Positions 36,425 to 45,539 of a stretch of DNA of 64,000 bases are shown piece by piece (position 1 is the first letter of the stretch; every line of letters begins with the position of its first letter). The notes under the pieces were generated by a model that made no database searches, was not told the DNA's origin, and saw only the letters and a list, made by a program, of their open reading frames with translations. Origin of the DNA: Sphingobium sp. SYK-6 (GTDB taxonomy: Bacteria; Pseudomonadota; Alphaproteobacteria; Sphingomonadales; Sphingomonadaceae); NCBI RefSeq assembly GCF_000283515.1, contig NC_015976.1:3814501-3878500 (forward strand), written 5' to 3'. The translations under genes were made by a program, and so were the position numbers.

Positions 36425-37744
36425 TCAGGGTCCGGGCACGCCGAGGGTCACGACGAGGCCGCCGCCCGGCGCATTGGCGAAGTCCAGCGTGCCACCGAAT
36501 CGCTGCAGGAGGCTGTGCGCTGTCGGGATGCCAAGGCCAAAGCCCGCCGTGTCCCGCGCGCGGGCATCGTCGATGCGGAAGAACGGGTCCAGGATGCGGG
36601 CGAAATGCTCCTCCGCGATCCCGGGGCCGTCGTCCGCCACCTCGATCTGCCAGCGGTCATCCTGCTGGCGGATCGTCACGCTCGCCCTGTTGCCATGATG
36701 GACAGCATTCTCGATCAGGGGCCCGAGCGCCAGCAGCAGGGGCTCGCGATAGGTCATGGTTTCGGCGCTGTCCGGCGCATCCAGGCTGATCTCGCCTTCC
36801 ATGCCCTCCAGCAGGCCGCGCACCGCCGCGCTGAGATCCACGGGCTCGGGCTCGGCGGTCAGGTGCTGCGCGCGCAGATATTGCTGGAGCGACATCAGCA
36901 TCGCTTCCATCTCGTCGGCGCTCGCGCCCACCAGCCGGGCAATGTCGCTGTCATCCACGAAGTCCGCCGCCACTTTCATGCGCGCCAGCGGCGTGCGCAG
37001 ATCATGGCTGATCGCCTCGAACGAGCGCGCCTGCTCGTGAACGAGGCCGCTGATGCGCGCCTGCATGTCGTTCATCGATCGCGCGAGCTTGCGCAGGTCC
37101 GCCGGACCGCTTTCCTTGACCGGAACGAGCTGGCCCTGCGCGATCGCGGTGGCGGCTTCGGAGAGCCTGCGCAGCGGGGAGGTCAGCATGCGCAGCCCGA
37201 TGAGCCCGCCGGCCAGCGAGAGAAAGGTGGTGCAGAGCGTCAGGATCGTCGCCCGCAGCGCGATCGGCCATGTGGAGGAGATGTCCCGTGAGCGGAAATT
37301 GAGCCAGACATCGCCCGAGAGCAGCATTGACCCCACCAGATCGACTCGCCCGCCGGCGCGCCGCTCCCGCGCGAGCATCAGTTGCCGGCGGGCGAGCACC
37401 GGCTCCCAGGCCAGAATCTGCCGGACGATCTCCTCGATCTCCTCGACCCTGTCCTGCTCGCGCACCATGGGCGCGGCAGCGAGCCGCACTTCCAGATGCT
37501 TGCTGGTCATGATCGCGCCGACCTGCTCGGGCGCGATGCGATGCACGCGGTCGCTGACCACCAGCAGCTCCGCGACCCGGCGGGCATGGTCCTCGCGCAG
37601 CGTCTGCCTGTCGATCGCATGATAGAAAAGCAGGCTCGCACCCACCTGCACCGTCCCGATGATGATGAACAGCAAGGCGACATAAGCCACCAGGCGCCGC
37701 GAGCGCAGCAGACCGACGAGCGCGCGATGATGCGGCAGTTCCAT
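36425..37744 (-). CDS. sensor histidine kinase (EnvZ-like), orphan
   Basis: A protein of 439 aa. Two transmembrane segments (YVALLFIIIGTVQVGASLLF near 15-35 and the second near 160-185) flank a periplasmic sensor of about 120 residues. HAMP linker LRRLSEAATAIAQGQL follows, then the H-box RSFEAISHDLRTPLARMK (phospho-His), N-box, and ATP-binding G-boxes VADDGPGI and GFGLGI. No response regulator is next to it. It lies upstream of the str promoter, on the same strand. The ATG 37744 is chosen for the normal short cytoplasmic start. Signal unknown. Confidence 0.9.
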   Translation of the reverse strand: MELPHHRALVGLLRSRRLVAYVALLFIIIGTVQVGASLLFYHAIDRQTLREDHARRVAELLVVSDRVHRIAPEQVGAIMTSKHLEVRLAAAPMVREQDRVEEIEEIVRQILAWEPVLARRQLMLARERRAGGRVDLVGSMLLSGDVWLNFRSRDISSTWPIALRATILTLCTTFLSLAGGLIGLRMLTSPLRRLSEAATAIAQGQLVPVKESGPADLRKLARSMNDMQARISGLVHEQARSFEAISHDLRTPLARMKVAADFVDDSDIARLVGASADEMEAMLMSLQQYLRAQHLTAEPEPVDLSAAVRGLLEGMEGEISLDAPDSAETMTYREPLLLALGPLIENAVHHGNRASVTIRQQDDRWQIEVADDGPGIAEEHFARILDPFFRIDDARARDTAGFGLGIPTAHSLLQRFGGTLDFANAPGGGLVVTLGVPGP

Positions 37745-38096
37745 CAACAACTCTGCCTTGAAAAATTGAGGCTCCCGGCCGCCATCCGCAGCAGGCCGTC
37801 CCGCCCGGCGCGCCACGCGCCGCCTCGCGCATGGCGATTCCGGACAATGGCGGGCAAGTCGCGCATGACGCCCGCACTTCTCCTGAAAGCCCCGGTCACG
37901 CGATCCGCCGGACAGTGTCGGTCGTCATCATGGCAAGATGGCCCTGGCCATGGCGTGACGCTGTCATCGAACGCGCGGCAAGTCAATCGACTCGCTGGGC
38001 GGCAAAGCGGGCGGCAACACTTGCTTACCATCCGGCCACATCCCTTCCTGCGCGCGCCCTTTGCAGCCGGACCCAGAACCGCTAGAGGCCGGCACC
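37745..38096. other. intergenic region between the histidine kinase and ubiE
   Basis: This 352-nt divergent gap must hold the promoters of the kinase (minus) and ubiE (plus). I saw no RNA gene, strong palindrome or good promoter pair in it. No mutM is found here, although it often sits next to ubiE in other proteobacteria. Confidence 0.5.
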
Positions 38097-38828
38097 ATGA
38101 CCGAGACTGTCTCCTTCGGCTATCGCGAGGTGGCCCCCGAGGAAAAGACGAAGCTGGTGGGCGGCGTCTTCTCCAATGTCGCCAAGAACTACGACATCAT
38201 GAACGATGCCATGTCGGGCGGCATGCACCGGCTGTGGAAGGACCAGTTCGTCCGGCGGGTGAAGCCGCGCGAGGGCGAAGCGATCCTCGACATGGCGGGC
38301 GGCACCGGCGACATCGCCTTCCGCATGGCCGCGCGCGGCGCCCGGGTGACGGTGAGCGACATCAATGAGGACATGCTCGATGTCGGCATGGCCCGCGCGA
38401 AGAAGCGCGGCCTGGAGGGGCTGACATGGCAGCCGCAGAATGCCGAGACGCTGACCTTCGATGACCGGGTCTTCGATGCCTATACGATCGCCTTCGGCAT
38501 CCGCAACGTGACGGACATCCCCGCGGCGCTGCGCGAGGCGCATCGGGTGCTCCGCTATGGCGGGCGTTTCTTCTGCCTCGAATTCTCGAGCACGACCTGG
38601 CCCGGCTTTGCGGACATCTATGATGCCTATTCGCACCGGCTCGTGCCGAAGCTGGGCAAGATGATCGCGGGCGACGAGGAGAGCTATCGCTACCTGATCG
38701 AATCAATCCGTCGCTTCCCGGACATGCCGCGCTTCGCCGCCATGATCGGCGATGCCGGATTCGTGCAGGTGAAGGCCGAGCCGATCCTTGGCGGCCTCGT
38801 CGCGATCCATTCCGGCTGGAAGGTCTGA
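38097..38828 (+). CDS. ubiE: ubiquinone/menaquinone biosynthesis C-methyltransferase UbiE
   Basis: A protein of 243 aa. The class I SAM motif LDMAGGTGDIAFRMA and the UbiE signature NYDIMNDAMSGGMHRLWKD and RYGGRFFCLEFS are seen. It methylates the ring carbon of demethyl-ubiquinone precursors. It is followed 105 nt later by ubiB. Confidence 0.97.
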   Translation: MTETVSFGYREVAPEEKTKLVGGVFSNVAKNYDIMNDAMSGGMHRLWKDQFVRRVKPREGEAILDMAGGTGDIAFRMAARGARVTVSDINEDMLDVGMARAKKRGLEGLTWQPQNAETLTFDDRVFDAYTIAFGIRNVTDIPAALREAHRVLRYGGRFFCLEFSSTTWPGFADIYDAYSHRLVPKLGKMIAGDEESYRYLIESIRRFPDMPRFAAMIGDAGFVQVKAEPILGGLVAIHSGWKV

Positions 38829-38844
38829 TCGGGCGATGAAAATT

Positions 38845-38871
38845 CCGTTGGCCCTGAGCGTGTCGAAGGGC
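38845..38871. repeat. REP-like intergenic repeat
   Basis: CCGTTGGCCCTGAGCGTGTC followed by GAAGGGC. GCCCT (38851-38855) and AGGGC (38867-38871) form a hairpin. Repeats of the CCTGAGC.TGTCGAAGGGC type are widespread in sphingomonad genomes, so this is a likely short palindromic repeat between ubiE and ubiB. From memory of the pattern, not searched. Confidence 0.6.
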
Positions 38872-38933
38872 TCACTCGCGCACCGGCCGGGCCATCCCGT
38901 CCGCTTCACCACGGCCCCGTGGAGTGCGGTGAA

Positions 38934-40472
38934 ATGACGTCCCACGTCACGCATCTCTGGCGCCTCGGCAAATGGGGCTTCACGCTCGCACGGCGCGGCG
39001 CGCTGCGCGGGATCGCGCGGGACCGCAATGCGCCCCCATCGGTTCGCCGGTTCGCCAGGCTGGCCAGCCTGCTGACCTGGGCGCCGCAGCAGCCCCGCTA
39101 TGGCGAGGCCTTCCAGGCGATCGGCCCGGCCGCCATCAAGCTCGGCCAGTCGCTCGCGACTCGGCCGGACCTCGTCGGCGAAGCCGCCGCGACTGATCTG
39201 CTGAGCCTGCAGGACACGCTGCCACCCCTCCCGTTCGAGGCCATCCGGCGCGAGATCGAAGCGAACTTCGGACGACCGATCGACGCGATCTATGCAGGCA
39301 TCGACGAACATCCGGTTGGCGCGGCCTCCATCGCGCAGGTGCACAAGGCAGTGACGACCGACGGGCGCACCGTGGCGGTCAAGGTGCTGCGCCCCGGGAT
39401 CCGGGAGCGCTTCGCCCGCGACATCGACACTTATGAATGGGCGGCGGCCCATCTGGAGCAGTTCGGCGGCGAAATCGCCCGGCTGCGTCCGCGCCTCGTC
39501 GTCGCCAACCTCAAGCGCTGGACCGCGCGCGAGCTTGACCTGCGCCGCGAGGCCGCCTCCGCGTCCGAGCTTGCCGAGGCCATGGCCGCCGTTCCGGGCT
39601 ATCTGGTCCCCGCCATCGACTGGGACCGCACCAACGGCCGGGTGATGACGCTCGAATGGATCGACGGCATCAAGATCAGCAATCGCGAGGCACTGATCGC
39701 CGCCGGCCATGACGTGAAGGACATCGCGGCGCGGCTGGTCAACACGTTCCTGCGGCAGGCGATCGCGGATGGATTCTTCCATGCCGACATGCACCAGGGC
39801 AATCTCTTCGTGCGGGCGGACGGGGCCATCGTCGCGATCGATTTCGGCATCATGGGGCGCATCGACCGGCGTGCGCGCCTGTGGCTCGCGGAGATCCTCT
39901 ACGGCCTCATCACCGGCAATTACCGCCGGGTCGCCGAAATCCATTTCGAAGCGCAATATGTGCCCGCGCACCACAATGTCGGCGAGTTCGCGACCGCCCT
40001 GCGCGCGGTTGGCGAGCCGATGCGCGGCAAGCCGGTCAGCGAGCTTTCCGTCGGGCAGATGCTGGACGGCCTCTTCGCCATCACGCGCGATTTCGACATG
40101 CAGACCCAGCCCCACTTGCTGCTGCTGCAGAAGACCATGGTGATGGTGGAGGGCGTGGCGACCATGCTCGACCCCGACATCAACATGTGGGACGTCTCGG
40201 GCCCCTATGTGAAAAGCTGGCTGCGCGACGAGCTTGGCCCAGAGGCGAAGCTCGCCGATTCGATCCACGAGACCATGGACACGATCCGGCGCCTGCCCGG
40301 CCTCGTCCGCCGGCTGGAGGATGCCTTTCCCGAGCCCGGCGGCGCTCCGCCCCCGCCCCCTCTGCCCGAGGTCAGGCTCGTGCAGGTGAAGACCGGCTGG
40401 TTCTGGCGCTATGCCGGCGTGGCGATCATCGCGGCAGCGGCCGGGGCAGGCGCAATGTGGGCGCTGGGATGA
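38934..40472 (+). CDS. ubiB: ubiquinone biosynthesis kinase-like protein UbiB
   Basis: A protein of 512 aa of the ABC1/ADCK family. The invariant KxGQ is in AIKLGQSLATRPDLV, the Ala-rich nucleotide loop in PVGAASIAQVHKA, HADMHQGNLF is the catalytic HxDxxxxN region and IDFGIMG the DFG-like motif. A C-terminal hydrophobic segment (YAGVAIIAAAAGAGAMWALG) anchors it to the membrane. UbiB supports hydroxylations in ubiquinone synthesis. Confidence 0.95.
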   Translation: MTSHVTHLWRLGKWGFTLARRGALRGIARDRNAPPSVRRFARLASLLTWAPQQPRYGEAFQAIGPAAIKLGQSLATRPDLVGEAAATDLLSLQDTLPPLPFEAIRREIEANFGRPIDAIYAGIDEHPVGAASIAQVHKAVTTDGRTVAVKVLRPGIRERFARDIDTYEWAAAHLEQFGGEIARLRPRLVVANLKRWTARELDLRREAASASELAEAMAAVPGYLVPAIDWDRTNGRVMTLEWIDGIKISNREALIAAGHDVKDIAARLVNTFLRQAIADGFFHADMHQGNLFVRADGAIVAIDFGIMGRIDRRARLWLAEILYGLITGNYRRVAEIHFEAQYVPAHHNVGEFATALRAVGEPMRGKPVSELSVGQMLDGLFAITRDFDMQTQPHLLLLQKTMVMVEGVATMLDPDINMWDVSGPYVKSWLRDELGPEAKLADSIHETMDTIRRLPGLVRRLEDAFPEPGGAPPPPPLPEVRLVQVKTGWFWRYAGVAIIAAAAGAGAMWALG

Positions 40473-40666
40473 CGCGCCATAGGCACCTCCCGGCCGCCGG
40501 GATGGTGGCCCGAGGCGCCGGCGGGGTTGGTCGTTTCGGGCGATGAGCGCGAGGTCGTGCCCGCCATGTCCCATCAGCATCGCTTTTCCCCTGTCCTACA
40601 CCCCCACTTCCATGGCAGCCCTGCCCGACGTCTGTTCTCATCGACAGGGACAGGCACGGCTGTTTC

Positions 40667-40852
40667 TTATTGGAGAAGTCCCATCGTCCGGTCGGGCCGC
40701 ACAGGCTTGCCGGAACAGGCTCTGGCGTCCGCCTGATTGGCCGTGCCGCAAAGTTCACAGGAAGCGGAAGATGAGGCGGACGTATCGTCATCTTTGTAAA
40801 CTTCCAGAACGCAGCGCCGTGTTGGACCGGCATGCGAGCGATCACGCGCCAC
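40667..40852 (-). CDS. possible small protein with degenerate zinc-ribbon motif
   Basis: A 61-aa open frame (first ATG at 40852) in the 460-nt gap between ubiB and coaBC. The C-terminal part reads CELCGTANQADARACSGKPV, which is close to the double zinc ribbon pattern C-x2-CG-x-N-x3-A-x2-C-x2-CG but lacks the last cysteine. It may be a degraded or truncated zinc-ribbon protein, or chance. Nothing else is recognisable in this gap. Confidence 0.22.
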   Translation of the reverse strand: MARDRSHAGPTRRCVLEVYKDDDTSASSSASCELCGTANQADARACSGKPVRPDRTMGLLQ

Positions 40853-40932
40853 CTGTTATTGCTGGCACAGGCCAGGCGAAGACGGCATGATCTTGGTTGA
40901 GCTCTCATCCGGCGCTACATGAGGAGCGCATC

Positions 40933-42189
40933 ATGACCCAACGCCGCATTCTCCTCATCGTCTCGGGCGGCATTGCCGCCTACAAGTCTCTGGAGCTGGT
41001 CCGCCTCCTCAAGGGCAAGGGGCTGGCCGTGCGCGCGGTGCTCACCGAGAGCGCCGCGCAGTTCGTCACGCCGCTCAGCTTCGGCGTGCTGACCGAGGAC
41101 CATGTCTATGGCGACATGTTCGATCTCAAGGAGGAGCGCGAGATCGGCCATATCCAGCTCAGTCGCGAGGCCGACCTCATCGTCGTCGCGCCCGCCACCG
41201 CGAATATCCTCGCGAAGATGGCGGCGGGCATTGCGGACGACCTCGCCACCACCGTGCTGCTGGCCACCGACAAGCCGGTGCTGGTGGCCCCCGCGATGAA
41301 CGTGCGCATGTGGCACCACAGGGCGACGCAGCGGAATCTCGAGACCCTGCGCGCGGACGGCATCCATGTGATGGAGCCGGGCGTGGGCGCCATGGCCTGC
41401 AATGAATGGGGCAAGGGCCGTCTGCCCGAGCCTGTGGAGATCGCCGCCGAGATCGAGCGGCTGCTGGCGGAAGGCGCGGCGCCGCATCCGCTGCTCACCG
41501 ACACCAGCCGGACCATCATCGCCCCGGATCTGTCCGGCCCGACCCTGCATGGCCGCCATGTGCTGGTCACCGCCGGGCCGACGCACGAGCCGATCGATCC
41601 GGTGCGCTATATCGCCAATCGCTCGTCCGGGCAGCAGGGCTTCGCCATCGCGGCCGCCGCGGCCCGGGCCGGCGCGCGCGTGACGCTCGTGGCGGGGCCT
41701 GTCTCCCTGCCCACGCCCCGCGGCGTCGAGCGCATTGATGTGGAGACGGCGCGCGAGATGCTGGCCGCCGTGGAAGCAGCGCTGCCGGCTGATGTCGCCA
41801 TCATGGTCGCGGCCGTCGCCGACTGGCGCGCCGCGGACGAAGCGTCGCAGAAGCTCAAGAAGGACGGCACCGGCGCACCGGCACCGCTCGCGCTTGCCGA
41901 AAATCCGGACATCCTGCGCAGCCTCGCCGGCCGTGCGGATCGGCCCGGCCTGCTGATCGGCTTTGCCGCCGAGACGGAGAATGTCGTCGACCATGCCCGC
42001 GCCAAGCGCGCCGCCAAGGGTGCCGACTGGATCGTGGCCAACGACGTCTCCGGGGACGTGATGGGCGGGACGCACAACAGCGTCCACATCGTCACGGCCG
42101 ACGGCGTGGAGGACTGGCCGGACATGCCCAAGACCGCCGTCGCCGTGCGGCTCATCGAAAGGATCGCCGATGCCGTTGCCGGCCGTTGA
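40933..42189 (+). CDS. coaBC: bifunctional phosphopantothenoylcysteine decarboxylase/synthase CoaBC
   Basis: A protein of 418 aa. The flavin-binding CoaC domain (1-190) has [20 protein letters not shown], the active His in [10 protein letters not shown] and [10 protein letters not shown]; the CoaB domain (200-418) has [24 protein letters not shown] and SADGVEDWP. It makes 4'-phosphopantetheine from phosphopantothenate in CoA synthesis. The ATG 40933 has AGGAG upstream. The stop overlaps the dut start by 20 nt. Confidence 0.97.
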   Translation: MTQRRILLIVSGGIAAYKSLELVRLLKGKGLAVRAVLTESAAQFVTPLSFGVLTEDHVYGDMFDLKEEREIGHIQLSREADLIVVAPATANILAKMAAGIADDLATTVLLATDKPVLVAPAMNVRMWHHRATQRNLETLRADGIHVMEPGVGAMACNEWGKGRLPEPVEIAAEIERLLAEGAAPHPLLTDTSRTIIAPDLSGPTLHGRHVLVTAGPTHEPIDPVRYIANRSSGQQGFAIAAAAARAGARVTLVAGPVSLPTPRGVERIDVETAREMLAAVEAALPADVAIMVAAVADWRAADEASQKLKKDGTGAPAPLALAENPDILRSLAGRADRPGLLIGFAAETENVVDHARAKRAAKGADWIVANDVSGDVMGGTHNSVHIVTADGVEDWPDMPKTAVAVRLIERIADAVAGR

Positions 42190-42640
42190 TATCGAAGTGA
42201 AGCGCTTGCCCCATGGGGAGGGCCTGCCCCTGCCCGGCTATGCCACGGAGGGCGCCGCCGGCATGGACGTCGTCTCCGCCGAGGACGTGACGATCGACAG
42301 CATGGCCCGCCACGCGGTCGCGACGGGCCTCGCCCTCGCCATTCCCGCAGGCTATGAAGTGCAGGTCCGGCCGCGCTCGGGCCTTGCGCTGAAGCATGGC
42401 ATCACGCTTCCCAACACGCCCGGCACGATCGACAGTGATTATCGGGGGGAACTCAAGGTGATCCTCATCAATCTCGGCGCGGCCCCTTTCGAGATCAGGC
42501 GAGGCGATCGCATCGCCCAGCTCGTCGTCGCTCCGGTGCAGACCGGGCGGATGGTCGAGGTGGACGTGCTGGATGAAACCGCGCGCGGGGAAGGCGGTTT
42601 CGGATCGACGGGCTTCAGAATGGAAGGAGCGACATCATGA
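42170..42640 (+). CDS. dut: dUTP diphosphatase Dut
   Basis: A protein of 156 aa with all five trimeric dUTPase motifs: AGMDVVS (1), RSGLALKHG (2), [10 protein letters not shown] (3), RGDRIAQLV (4) and the C-terminal [10 protein letters not shown] (5). It cleaves dUTP to dUMP and keeps uracil out of DNA. It overlaps coaBC by 20 nt and the next gene by 4 (ATGA). Confidence 0.98.
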   Translation: MPLPAVDIEVKRLPHGEGLPLPGYATEGAAGMDVVSAEDVTIDSMARHAVATGLALAIPAGYEVQVRPRSGLALKHGITLPNTPGTIDSDYRGELKVILINLGAAPFEIRRGDRIAQLVVAPVQTGRMVEVDVLDETARGEGGFGSTGFRMEGATS

Positions 42641-43029
42641 TCACGGCTTTTCTGATGATGCTGGCTACGAGCACGAGCGAGATGCCAGCTGTTCCGACGC
42701 GACTGGATACGGTGCCGGTTATCGAGAACTGGCAGGGACGCAGCCTCTCCCCACGCTGGTCGTTCGATGCCCAGAAGGTCTACAGGCGCGGCGAATGTCA
42801 CAGTGCCGTGAACTGGCGCGGCTCGCAGCTTCTCGAAGTGGACGTGCTCTTCCTGCTGGCCGGCGACGGCACGCTGCTCAAGGTGGTGCCGGTCAATTCG
42901 GAATGCGCCGAGATCGACAGTTTCATCGGCAAGCGCGTGACCGAGCGGCTGAAGTCGAGCTTCCCCGCCTCCGGCAGTACCGAGCCCCAATGGATGAAGT
43001 CGCAGGTGCGTTTCCTCTGGTCCGACTGA
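42637..43029 (+). CDS. small secreted protein between dut and moeB, function unknown
   Basis: A protein of 130 aa. A short hydrophobic N-terminus ([11 protein letters not shown]) suggests export, with one Cys pair candidate ([15 protein letters not shown]). The central [19 protein letters not shown] and [18 protein letters not shown] segments suggest a compact beta-rich domain. The start (ATGA overlap with dut) and the end (TGATG overlap with moeB) couple it to both neighbours. Family not recognised. Confidence 0.65.
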   Translation: MITAFLMMLATSTSEMPAVPTRLDTVPVIENWQGRSLSPRWSFDAQKVYRRGECHSAVNWRGSQLLEVDVLFLLAGDGTLLKVVPVNSECAEIDSFIGKRVTERLKSSFPASGSTEPQWMKSQVRFLWSD

Positions 43030-43787
43030 TGGGATTCACCGACGAACAGCTTGAGCGCTATGCGCGCCACATCGTGCTGCGCGAGATCGGCGGTGCGGGG
43101 CAGGCGAGGCTGCGCGAAGCCCATGTCGCGATCGTCGGCGCGGGTGGCATCGGCAGCCCCGTCATCGCCTATCTGGCGGCTGCGGGCGTCGGCACTCTGC
43201 GCGTCATCGATCCCGATACCGTTTCACTGTCCAATCTCCAGCGACAGGTCCTGTTCGACACCCAGGACATCGGCCAGCCCAAGGCCGAGGCCGCTGCCAC
43301 GGCCGCCCATCGCCTCAATCCCGATTGCCGGGTGATCCCCATCAATGCGGCGATCGATGCCGGCAACGCCGCGACCCTGCTGCGCGAGGCCGACATCATC
43401 CTCGACGGATGCGACAATTTCGAGACGCGGCTTGCCGTTTCGGATGCGGCGACACGGCTGCGCATCCCGCTCGTCACCGCCGCCGTCGGCCAGTTCGAGG
43501 GACAGATCGGCGTGTGGCGGGGCTGGGAAGAGGGCCAGCCCTGCTATCGCTGCCTCGTCGGCGAAACGACCACGGACCCCGCGCGCACCTGCGCCGAGGA
43601 AGGCATCGTCGGCGCGCTGACCGGCATCATCGGCTCCATGGCGGCGCTGGAAGTGATCCGAGCGCTGGTGCCGTTCGGCCAGAGCGCGACCGGGAAGCTG
43701 ATCGTGTTCGACCTGCTCTCCCGCCGCCTGCGGGAGCTGGCCATTCCGCGCGATCCGGCCTGTCCTGCCACGCTCGCCACGGCATGA
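43029..43787 (+). CDS. moeB: E1-like ThiF/MoeB-type adenylyltransferase
   Basis: A protein of 252 aa that adenylates the C-terminal Gly-Gly of a sulfur-carrier protein such as MoaD or ThiS. The ATP-binding glycine motif VAIVGAGGIGSPVIAYLAAAGVG, DPDTVSLSNLQRQVLFD and CDNFETR are present. The zinc pair CYRC is present but the second pair is incomplete: the C-terminus is DPACPATLATA instead of the usual CPxC. It overlaps the next gene (ATGA). Symbol is by nearest type; ThiF is not excluded. Confidence 0.85.
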   Translation: MGFTDEQLERYARHIVLREIGGAGQARLREAHVAIVGAGGIGSPVIAYLAAAGVGTLRVIDPDTVSLSNLQRQVLFDTQDIGQPKAEAAATAAHRLNPDCRVIPINAAIDAGNAATLLREADIILDGCDNFETRLAVSDAATRLRIPLVTAAVGQFEGQIGVWRGWEEGQPCYRCLVGETTTDPARTCAEEGIVGALTGIIGSMAALEVIRALVPFGQSATGKLIVFDLLSRRLRELAIPRDPACPATLATA

Positions 43788-44158
43788 GCGGGCGCCCGCC
43801 CCTCGCGCTCGTCGTGGTGAGTGCGGACCCCGTGCGCTTGCGCGCGGCGCTCGCCTTGGCCCGCGCCGAAGTCGCGCTCGGCAGCGCGGCACGCATCTTC
43901 CTGCAAGGGGAAGCGGCCGCCCTGCTCCGCCCGCCCGTCACCGCGCCGCAGGACGCCGCCTGGCAGGCCGCGGGCGAACCCTCGCTCGCTCGCCTGCTCG
44001 ATGCAGCGCTGGACGACGGCGTCGCGATCAGCCTGTGCCAGAGCGGCCTCGCCATGGCGGGAATGGATGCGCGCCAGCTCGATCGGCGGATCGAGCTGAG
44101 CGGCCCGGTCGCCTTTCTGGCTGCTGCCGGTCCCCAGATGAGGCTAATGGCGCTCTGA
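43784..44158 (+). CDS. DsrE/DsrF-like sulfur-relay family protein
   Basis: A protein of 124 aa with an LALVVVSADPVRLRAALALARAE start and a C-terminal ISLCQSGLAMAGMDARQLDRRIELSGPVAFLAA, which matches the DsrE-family loop with its single Cys, near residue 85. DsrE-like proteins carry or transfer persulfide sulfur. The ATG overlaps the moeB stop, so it is likely a partner of the E1-like enzyme in a sulfur pathway. Role inferred. Confidence 0.62.
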   Translation: MSGRPPLALVVVSADPVRLRAALALARAEVALGSAARIFLQGEAAALLRPPVTAPQDAAWQAAGEPSLARLLDAALDDGVAISLCQSGLAMAGMDARQLDRRIELSGPVAFLAAAGPQMRLMAL

Positions 44159-44245
44159 CGGCGCCGCCCGGCCGGCGGCCTGTCCATGCCGGGTGTTTCC
44201 AGCCAGCCTGCAAATGCTCTATGCCCCATATATGAGAGCCCGGCC

Positions 44246-45496
44246 ATGACAGCCTCCCTTCCCTCTTTCGCGACCGGCCTCATCGCAGCGCTGGCCGCGG
44301 GGCTGCTCATCGGGCTCGAGCGCGGCTGGACCCAGCGCCTGCTGCCACCGGGGCACCGGGTGGCCGGCTTCCGGACCTTCGGACTGGTCGGCTTCGTCGG
44401 CGGCCTTGCCGGCCTGATGCCCGATCTGCTGGCGGCCGTGATCGCGCTCGGCGTCATGGGCGCGCTGCTGATCGGCTTCGGCTCGGGGATCAGCGACGAC
44501 CGGCTATCGGCGACCACCACGATCGCCGGCATCCTCACTTTCGTCATCGGCCTGGCTGCCACGCGGCTCTCGCCCGCCATCGCGCTTATCTGCGCGGGCG
44601 CCGCTTTCGTGCTGCTGAGCGCACGGCATTCCATGCACGCGCTGCTGCGTGGCCTGACGGAAGGGGAGATCGAGGGCGTCGCGCGTTTCGCGCTCGTCGC
44701 GCTGGTCATCCTGCCGCTGCTGCCGGACGCGGACCTGGGCCCTTATGGCGCGTGGAATCCTCGCCGTATCTGGATGGTGGTGGTGATGGTCGCCGCCTTC
44801 TCGTTCGTCGGCTATGTCGCCACGCGCCGGTTCGGCGCGAATCGCGGGGTCCTGGTGATGGCGTTCACCGGCGCACTGGTCTCCTCCACCGCTGTCACTG
44901 CGGACTATGCCCGGCGGCTGCGGGCGGAACCAACGCTGCGCGGCGTGCTGACGGCGGGCATCGCCATCGCCACCATCGTCATGTTCGTGCGTGTTCAGCT
45001 GCTCACCCTGATACTGGTGCCCCGCGCCCTGCCCACGCTCGCGCTGACGATGGCGCCGGCCCTGCTGGTCTCCGCCGTGCTCGCGCTCGTCGCCTGGCGG
45101 CGGCAGGACACGGGGGACGGCCAGGCGGTCAAGGTGGGCAATCCCTTCGATTTCGGCCCGGCGCTGTTGCTGGCAGCACTCGTCGCCATCCTCTCGCTTG
45201 TCGCCCGCTGGGCGCTGGAGGCCTATGGCGACCAGGGGGTAGCCGTCGTGCTGGGGCTCACGGGCATGATGGACGTGGACGCCGCTGTGCTCACCCTGTC
45301 CGGCATGCCAAGCGCGGCGCTGGACGATGCGACGGCGGGCTTCGTTCTCGCCGCGCCGGTGCTCGCCAACACGGCTTTCAAGGCGCTTCTCCCGCTCGTC
45401 ATCACGCGCGGCAGGAACGGGCTGATCGCTGCCATGCCCTTGCTCGCCTCGCTCGGCGCGGCGCTGGCGGGGCTTGCGGTCTACCGGCTGATATAG
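44246..45496 (+). CDS. MgtC/SapB-like, DUF4010 membrane protein
   Basis: A protein of 416 aa with about ten hydrophobic segments. The N-terminal half has the MgtC pattern (GLLIGLERGWTQR, then FRTFGLVGFVGGLAGL); the C-terminal half (about 180-416) matches DUF4010, with GLTGMMDVDAAVLTLSG. Proteins of this type are linked to Mg2+ limitation or ion balance but have no proven transport activity. It converges with a pirin gene. Confidence 0.78.
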   Translation: MTASLPSFATGLIAALAAGLLIGLERGWTQRLLPPGHRVAGFRTFGLVGFVGGLAGLMPDLLAAVIALGVMGALLIGFGSGISDDRLSATTTIAGILTFVIGLAATRLSPAIALICAGAAFVLLSARHSMHALLRGLTEGEIEGVARFALVALVILPLLPDADLGPYGAWNPRRIWMVVVMVAAFSFVGYVATRRFGANRGVLVMAFTGALVSSTAVTADYARRLRAEPTLRGVLTAGIAIATIVMFVRVQLLTLILVPRALPTLALTMAPALLVSAVLALVAWRRQDTGDGQAVKVGNPFDFGPALLLAALVAILSLVARWALEAYGDQGVAVVLGLTGMMDVDAAVLTLSGMPSAALDDATAGFVLAAPVLANTAFKALLPLVITRGRNGLIAAMPLLASLGAALAGLAVYRLI

Positions 45497-45508
45497 CGGC
45501 GGATGCAT

Positions 45509-45534
45509 CGGGGCATGACCTTCGCCATGCCCCG
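45509..45534. terminator. hairpin between convergent DUF4010 and pirin genes
   Basis: CGGGGCATG (45509-45517) pairs perfectly with CATGCCCCG (45526-45534) with an 8-nt loop; TGCTTTC follows on the plus side. It lies 13 nt past the DUF4010 stop and 6 nt from the pirin stop, so it may end both. Confidence 0.6.
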
Positions 45535-45539
45535 TGCTT

